Of a stretch of DNA of 50,086 nt, positions 45,551-50,086 are shown one piece after another; the stretch's first letter is position 1; each line of letters opens with the position of its first letter. Below the pieces are notes generated by a model that saw nothing but the letters and a program-made list of their open reading frames with translations, had not been told where the DNA came from and made no database searches. The translations under genes and the position numbers were made by a program. The DNA is from Promethearchaeota archaeon (lineage in GTDB: Archaea; Asgardarchaeota; Lokiarchaeia; Sigyniarchaeales; SOKP01): the NCBI GenBank assembly GCA_016930515.1, contig JAFGGO010000138.1, positions 1 through 50,086 on the forward strand, written 5' to 3'.

Positions 45551-46369
45551 TTATTTTTTTGTTATCTTTTTCCAGTATGATGGAGAGTAATGACGATTTA
45601 AGAACAAATTCACCAAAGAAAGCTTATTCTTATCAATTTTTGAGATTTTTGATTTTTGCTGAAGCTCAGTAATAAATTCAGACCGAGGGACGGTTTCGTG
45701 CGATTCGAGAATTTGTTTTGCTAAATCTCCCAACGCAAAGAATTTGGCGATTTCCTGCTGAAGAATCACTACCTGTTCAGCTGCGCGAATTATCTCTAAG
45801 GATTTAGTTAGGATGCTTTCGGCAAAGGCGATTGATTCTTTCCATGGCCGATGGATTATTTTATTCTTTGCATTGATTACTAAACCATCTTTTTTAAGAT
45901 CGCTCATATTGACTGACTCGGCCTCTTCAAGAATAACTAACTTATTTAAGTCCCGATATTCTTCAGGTAATAGAAAATAAAAAAATGAACAAATTTCTTG
46001 GTATTTAACAGCCAATAATTTATTGGATTGCATGAAAATCCTGAAATTAAACATCGTTGCGTGAATTAAACACGCCATCCCTTCAAAACTAAAGAAGGAT
46101 ATGAGCTCGTTAAGAGTTAAACTCGACCTTCTATCCCTATTTTCGTCTGAACGGGTGAAACTCTCAATCTTTTCGTGCCCTCTCACGATTCCCTGAGAAT
46201 CAATGAGTGCAATAAAGTGATGTTTACCGCAAATAGCTCCCGCAGGAACTTGTACTTTTATAGTGCCCCATTTTTTAGAAGACAATACTGAAGCGGGTAT
46301 TTTTATGTTTCCAACTGCTTTACAAAAGGGACATTCTACTTCTATGGAGTAAATATTTTCAGGATCCAT
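45551..46369 (-). CDS. Zinc-domain protein, second of two tandem paralogues
   Basis: About 272 residues with ATG at 46369. This start is preferred over TTG at 46423 because it gives the same length and N-terminus as the paralogue at 44638. The zinc domain has VECPFCKAVG (C13, C16), C47, H50 and H51, then LIDSQGIVRGHEKIES. The rest is helical with a paired-strand region, and ends HYSPSYWKKITKK. Duplication is recent enough that the N-terminal domains are nearly identical, while the middles differ. Function is unknown; a metal-dependent sensing or scaffold role would be speculation. Confidence 0.6.
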   Translation of the reverse strand: MDPENIYSIEVECPFCKAVGNIKIPASVLSSKKWGTIKVQVPAGAICGKHHFIALIDSQGIVRGHEKIESFTRSDENRDRRSSLTLNELISFFSFEGMACLIHATMFNFRIFMQSNKLLAVKYQEICSFFYFLLPEEYRDLNKLVILEEAESVNMSDLKKDGLVINAKNKIIHRPWKESIAFAESILTKSLEIIRAAEQVVILQQEIAKFFALGDLAKQILESHETVPRSEFITELQQKSKISKIDKNKLSLVNLFLNRHYSPSYWKKITKK

Positions 46370-46628
46370 GATAAAATCGTTTGATGAGATTAATAACTGT
46401 CCAGATAAAAACTTGAACAACAAATTGATCAGATTTTATACTTTAACAACAAACTCATACAACTATAAAAAATTCCTAAATTTAAAAATTAGTAAAAAGA
46501 TAAGCAAAAAAATCATTTAGAAATTTTATTTTCGGGAGTCAGGATAATTCAAATTATTTGTGAAAGCTTCTTTTCAAGTTTAAATAAAGAGAAATATATT
46601 AAACAAATTAGCAACTATTATAAAGTGA

Positions 46629-47492
46629 ATGATTGAGCTTGACTCGTTGGGTTATATTTCGGAGATATTTTCTTCCCTCCAAGGAGAGGGAGGAACTGTA
46701 CGAGGGAGTTGCTTTGGAAAACGACAGATTTTCGTGCGATTTTCGGGATGCAACTTGATACAGGGAGATGATGAATCAACAGGATGTTTTTGGTGCGATT
46801 CTCCCCGTGCTCAGCGTTTAGAGGCCGGAGCATTCACATACGAGACAATGCCTGGCACCCAACACCTTGCTAGCGCCGAAAGTCCAATTAGAATTTCAAA
46901 AATCGTTGATATAATCGAAAATTTGTCAACACCCGATTTGCATTCGATAAGCTTTACTGGCGGAGAACCTCTTTTTCAATTCGAAGTAGTTGACAAGCTA
47001 TCAAGGACTTTAAGGGAGAAAGAGTGGTCAACTCCTTTATATTTAGAAACAAATGGAACCATTCGTCTTACAGACGCACAATTATCAACGATAGCAGAGA
47101 GTTTCACCTATTGTTGCTGCGATATTAAGGACAGAAGTGCTAAAGTGACATCAAAAGAAGATGATTGGAAGAAACTCGTGAAATCTGAACTCAAATTTAT
47201 AAAGCAAATGGCAAATCGAGGAGTGGAAGTCTTTGCAAAACTAGTAGTAACAGCTGACTCTAAGATAGAGGACATCCTATGGATAGCAGAGCAACTCTCT
47301 AAGATCCGTCTTGGTGATGGTCAAGTAGTCGGGCTTGCGATTCAGCCCGCCGTATTAACAGAAAAATATGCGAAAAAATATTCCATTAGTTCGAGACAAT
47401 TGCATCAAATATTCGAATCTGTGGTAAGATTCGTGCCCATCGAAAGCCTGAGCTTATCGGTCCAAGCCCATAAAATGATCGGCTTGTTTTGA
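46629..47492 (+). CDS. queE: 7-carboxy-7-deazaguanine synthase (QueE), radical SAM enzyme
   Basis: QueE turns 6-carboxy-tetrahydropterin into 7-carboxy-7-deazaguanine on the way to preQ0 and archaeosine. The 287-residue protein has SEIFSSLQGEGGTVRG and a radical SAM motif: C41, C53 and C56 in SGCNLIQGDDESTGCFWCDS. The spacing is C-x11-C-x2-C, shorter than the C-x14-C-x2-C of several QueE enzymes. SFTGGEPLFQ and LETNGTI follow, typical of the family. ATG at 46629 follows GTGA directly. queD and queC come next on the same strand after 110 and 127 bases. Confidence 0.93.
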   Translation: MIELDSLGYISEIFSSLQGEGGTVRGSCFGKRQIFVRFSGCNLIQGDDESTGCFWCDSPRAQRLEAGAFTYETMPGTQHLASAESPIRISKIVDIIENLSTPDLHSISFTGGEPLFQFEVVDKLSRTLREKEWSTPLYLETNGTIRLTDAQLSTIAESFTYCCCDIKDRSAKVTSKEDDWKKLVKSELKFIKQMANRGVEVFAKLVVTADSKIEDILWIAEQLSKIRLGDGQVVGLAIQPAVLTEKYAKKYSISSRQLHQIFESVVRFVPIESLSLSVQAHKMIGLF

Positions 47493-47602
47493 CTTGATTT
47501 ATGAAATGTACCGTAAAATATAACAAATACAAACAATTTACATATCTTAGAGCTAAACTAATTTCTTATTGCTATCAGATTATATCAGATGTGAAATAAT
47601 AG

Positions 47603-48058
47603 ATGGGATACAAGGTTATCGTTCACGAATCCAAGGTGAAATTTTCGGCCAGTCACTTTTTAAAAGAACATTTCAAGTGCTCGAGATTGCACGGGCATAA
47701 CTATTACGTATCGGTCGAAGTGAGCGATGATTTGGACGAGAACTACTTCGTGGTCGATTTCATGGAACTCACGCAAAAACTAAAAGCTATAGTGGAACCA
47801 TTGGATCATTATGTGCTCATACCAACGGAAGCAAAAGAGATCACGGTTAATCGGACGGAATATTCCGTGGAAGTGTTGACTCCTTCAAAAAGATATGTGT
47901 TTCCACTTTCGGATGTATGTTTCTTGCCTTTACCTGCCACTACAAGCGAACTTTTGGCAAAATACATTCACGACCAGTTAAAAATAATTTATAAAAATAA
48001 GAAATTACTCGTAAAAGTCGGCGAAAGCAAGAGCTCCCTTGCTTCCTACGAGGAATGA
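47603..48058 (+). CDS. queD: 6-carboxy-tetrahydropterin synthase (QueD)
   Basis: QueD makes 6-carboxy-5,6,7,8-tetrahydropterin, the substrate of QueE. The 151-residue protein has zinc ligands H18 (FSASHFL), H30 and H32 (RLHGHNY). The catalytic C26 (FKCSRLHGH), H69 (PLDHYV) and the pterin-binding E in VGESKSSLASYE near the end are also present. This matches the QueD/PTPS family. The 65-residue middle is slightly longer than in E. coli. The ATG at 47603 was taken as the start; the gene lies between queE and queC. Confidence 0.92.
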   Translation: MGYKVIVHESKVKFSASHFLKEHFKCSRLHGHNYYVSVEVSDDLDENYFVVDFMELTQKLKAIVEPLDHYVLIPTEAKEITVNRTEYSVEVLTPSKRYVFPLSDVCFLPLPATTSELLAKYIHDQLKIIYKNKKLLVKVGESKSSLASYEE

Positions 48059-48185
48059 TATTATCATTTTTCATATTCTTCAATAGATGTAAGTAAATTT
48101 TATGTGTTATACTATGTTTTATCAATTAAGTCTATTAATTTCATAATGTTTGAGTGCTTTTCATGTTCTTTTAAAAACACGATAG

Positions 48186-48887
48186 GTGAAAATAACGCAT
48201 AGAAAAAACGAAGCGGCCTTGGTCGTGCTGTCTGGTGGACAAGATTCTACAACTTGCCTCGTGTGGGCGTTAAAAAAATTCCAATTAGTATCCGCAATAA
48301 CATTTAACTATAAGCAGAGACACGGCGTTGAAATCGATTGCGCTAAAAAAATTGTTGATATTATAAATTTAACAAGTGAAAAAAAAGTTAATGACCATCA
48401 AATCGTCGACATTTCTTTTTTTTCCGATTTAGTTCAATCTGCAATGATTCAAGAAACTGAAATTACCTACAACACCGAAACATCGCTTCCAACAACGTTC
48501 GTTCCTGGCAGAAATATAATATTCCTCACGATTGCCGCCGCAGTTGCGTATCAAAAAAGGATAAAGCACTTAATTGCAGGGGTTTGCCAGGAGGATTATT
48601 CGGGATATCCCGATTGTAGGGACGCAACGATTAAGAGCCTTCAGGCAACGCTAAAACTTGGTCTGGATTACGATATTATAATTCACACGCCTTTAATGTG
48701 GAAAAACAAGTCCGAAACGATTAAACTCATGCAAAAATTAGGAAGAATCGATCTTTATAAGTACACGCATACATGTTACGAGGGAAAACGACCAGCTTGC
48801 GGAAAGTGTTTTGCTTGCGAGCTTCGCTTGAGAGGATTCAAGGAAGCAGGACTTATTGACCCATTAGAATACGAAAATACGAGATAA
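48186..48887 (+). CDS. queC: 7-cyano-7-deazaguanine synthase (QueC)
   Basis: QueC converts 7-carboxy-7-deazaguanine to preQ0 using ATP and ammonia; preQ0 is then inserted at G15 of tRNA. The 233-residue protein has the P-loop SGGQDSTTC (16-24) and four zinc cysteines C197, C205, C208 and C211 (HTCYEGKRPACGKCFACELR). FVPGRNIIFLTIAAAVA is also typical. GTG at 48186 was taken; it sits inside GGTGA (48185-48189), so a non-standard start just downstream is possible. The ten residues before ALVVLSGGQ are an unusual head. No queF or tgt gene is in view. Confidence 0.9.
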   Translation: MKITHRKNEAALVVLSGGQDSTTCLVWALKKFQLVSAITFNYKQRHGVEIDCAKKIVDIINLTSEKKVNDHQIVDISFFSDLVQSAMIQETEITYNTETSLPTTFVPGRNIIFLTIAAAVAYQKRIKHLIAGVCQEDYSGYPDCRDATIKSLQATLKLGLDYDIIIHTPLMWKNKSETIKLMQKLGRIDLYKYTHTCYEGKRPACGKCFACELRLRGFKEAGLIDPLEYENTR

Positions 48888-49151
48888 CATTGATATTGTG
48901 TAAAAATAATTCTTAAGGGAATGAAAAATAATAAATCTGGTTATTTAAATAAATGTTCGGAAGATCGTCCTCTATAATTATAAGCCATCTATTTGATGTA
49001 AACGAGGAGACATGATCAAGCGAGACAAAAGAAAAACTATCTAATGATAGAAAATTTTAGGATAGAGATGCCACGAAAATGCATTTTACGCGCTTTTTGA
49101 GAATTATTTTTGTTTGTAGCACTAACACGAACAAAGTGTATATAACCAAGC

Positions 49152-49311
49152 CTTTTAAAAATTAAAAGGTTCAGTTAATATAGACGGAAGGAGTCCCTAA
49201 AATTCGGATAAACATTGGATTTCGCCCTCTATTAAACTCAAACAGGAGTTTAATTTTCTCCTTACCTTTATAATATCGTTCGGATTGGGGGACCTTTCGG
49301 ATCTCTTTTTT
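49152..49311 (+). ncRNA. Candidate structured RNA with promoter and T-run terminator
   Basis: In the 1-kb gap after queC a TATA-like CTTTTAAAAATT (49152-49163) is followed about 25 bases later by a long-range helix. Bases 49187-49200 pair with 49285-49298 in 12 of 14 positions, including three G-U pairs. It encloses a perfect 9-bp hairpin (ATTAAACTC 49231-49239 with GAGTTTAAT 49246-49254). T6 at 49306-49311 follows the helix and could stop transcription. The heptamer TTCGGAT occurs three times: 49203-49209, 49279-49285 and 49296-49302. No known family is recognised. This is the best-supported RNA candidate in the window. Confidence 0.4.
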
Positions 49312-49812
49312 CTATAGCTATATATTTTTTTTATTTTAAAGGAAATTGCAATTAATTGTAGATAGCAGTAATATTTAAGAATATTGGCCATATTAATTGA
49401 CGGAGATAAGAAAGGAAAATATACCTAAGATTTAGAAGTTTTTTAAAGATATGGATTGTCTTGCTTTAAATAAATAATTAGAAAATCTTAGTAAATTCAA
49501 GTAAATTTACCATAAAATCTTAAAAAACCTCAAAAAAGATAGGTCTGGATGAATGTTATTATTACTATTAGAAAAGAACTTTTTATTGAAATTAAGGATT
49601 TAAAAACACGCTAACATCTAGAATTAAGAACATGCAAATAAGATATACTATTAAATAATAATTTTAACATTCTGAAAAAAAGAACCATTCGATATTTTAA
49701 GAAATTCTCTAATTTATATATACCTAAAGCAATATTTTGCAGATTAAAATACTTCAATATTTAATTTGGCTTCAAGTCCAAGCAATAAATGTAGATGCTA
49801 AAATACTTTATG

Positions 49813-49847
49813 CAGAAATCTTCCAGATCCCTTTTTAAGGGTTTCTG
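49813..49847. terminator. Strong hairpin upstream of the last gene
   Basis: CAGAAA (49813-49818) pairs with TTTCTG (49842-49847), and CCCTT (49829-49833) pairs with AAGGG (49837-49841) around a three-base loop. This gives a two-part stem with a ten-base bulge on one side. It lies 50 bases before the truncated gene, and could end a transcript or act as a leader structure. Confidence 0.35.
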
Positions 49848-49896
49848 TGGGATATTAACATACACTATTGATAATATCAAATTTTATAAAAAAAGA

Positions 49897-50086
49897 ATGA
49901 ATAAAAAAATGACAAAAATAAAATTATCTGCACAAAAAGCAGTAAAAATAGGGTATTTTCTATTATTCCTCGGAATCATTGTTTCGGGATCAATCATTGC
50001 TACGGTTTTTCAAGCGATACATGACTCTTCAAATGATAAAAAACCACTTTATCTGAAAGAAAACGGATATTGGGTACTTCCCGATC
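49897..50086 (+). CDS. Membrane-anchored protein, truncated by the window end
   Basis: ATG at 49897 starts a frame that stays open to the last base. The 63 visible residues are MNKKMTKIKLSAQKAVKIG, then a membrane segment (YFLLFLGIIVSGSIIATVF), then a polar part with KKPLYLKENGYWVLPD. A basic head and single anchor suggest an exported or membrane-tethered domain. A TATA-like TTTTATAAA stands just before the ATG. The function cannot be judged from the fragment. Confidence 0.6.
   Translation, partial: MNKKMTKIKLSAQKAVKIGYFLLFLGIIVSGSIIATVFQAIHDSSNDKKPLYLKENGYWVLPD

Noticed and set aside
49197..49391. 64-codon frame on the reverse strand
   Set aside because: It lies on top of the paired segments of the RNA candidate, has no ribosome binding site and no recognisable protein pattern.
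1..50086. CRISPR array or insertion sequence
   Set aside because: No regularly spaced direct repeats, no transposase and no terminal inverted repeats with target duplication were found.

Overview
The window is AT-rich (about one third G+C by eye) archaeal DNA, most likely from an Asgard archaeon of the Lokiarchaeia type. Supporting genes are Alba chromatin protein, acetyl-CoA decarbonylase/synthase (ACDS) subunits, archaeosine (preQ0) synthesis genes, an F420H2-oxidase-type flavodiiron protein, Roadblock/longin-type small domains, and Shine-Dalgarno (SD) motifs of the GGTGAT type. Archaeal TATA boxes precede many genes. No rRNA, recognisable tRNA, CRISPR array or insertion sequence was seen.

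Layout. 1-2.5 kb: a possible small RNA, alba, a decayed C1q-like gene and small membrane proteins. 2.7-6.7 kb: an orphan AbiEi-like regulator, then a CooT-like nickel protein divergent from cdhB-cdhC. 6.7-10 kb: zinc-finger/Roadblock protein, a collagen-like/C1q-like surface protein, a frameshifted longin-like gene and small zinc proteins. 10.3-13.5 kb: an Hsp90 with a charged linker and a sensorless chemoreceptor-like protein. 13.7-19.7 kb: two coupled MscS channels, a flavodiiron protein, a coiled-coil protein and a 541-residue membrane protein. 20-27.8 kb: RNase HI, an MFS exporter, a WD40 membrane protein coupled to an isochorismatase-fold protein that lacks its catalytic triad, and an ABC exporter. 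28-33.3 kb: a NERD-helicase, DUF4313-like and DUF3795 genes, another zinc-domain protein and a tandem paralogous pair. 33.4-41.4 kb: membrane protein, ribbon-helix-helix regulator, Na/Ca exchanger, two histidine kinases flanking an SPFH-NfeD pair. 41.8-48.9 kb: UvrD-type helicase, cold-shock protein, two zinc-domain paralogues, and queE-queD-queC. A truncated membrane-anchored gene runs off the right end.

How genes work together. CdhB and CdhC are parts of the Wood-Ljungdahl acetyl-CoA synthase machinery, and the CooT-like protein could supply nickel. QueD, QueE and QueC make preQ0 from a GTP-derived pterin for archaeosine in tRNA. SPFH and NfeD form a membrane microdomain pair. The two MscS channels, and the ABC ATPase and permease, are two-gene units.

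Most notable observations: (1) the triad-less isochorismatase-fold protein 2 bp behind a WD40 membrane protein; (2) a zinc-binding N-terminal domain shared by four otherwise different proteins; (3) a 73-nt perfect inverted repeat joining the catalytic ends of two otherwise divergent histidine kinases; (4) an SPFH gene with no ATG, GTG or TTG at its start; (5) a TATA box followed by self-complementary sequence in each of the four long gene-free gaps, suggesting unannotated small RNAs; (6) CooT beside cdhBC; (7) an archaeal Hsp90 with a eukaryote-like charged linker.
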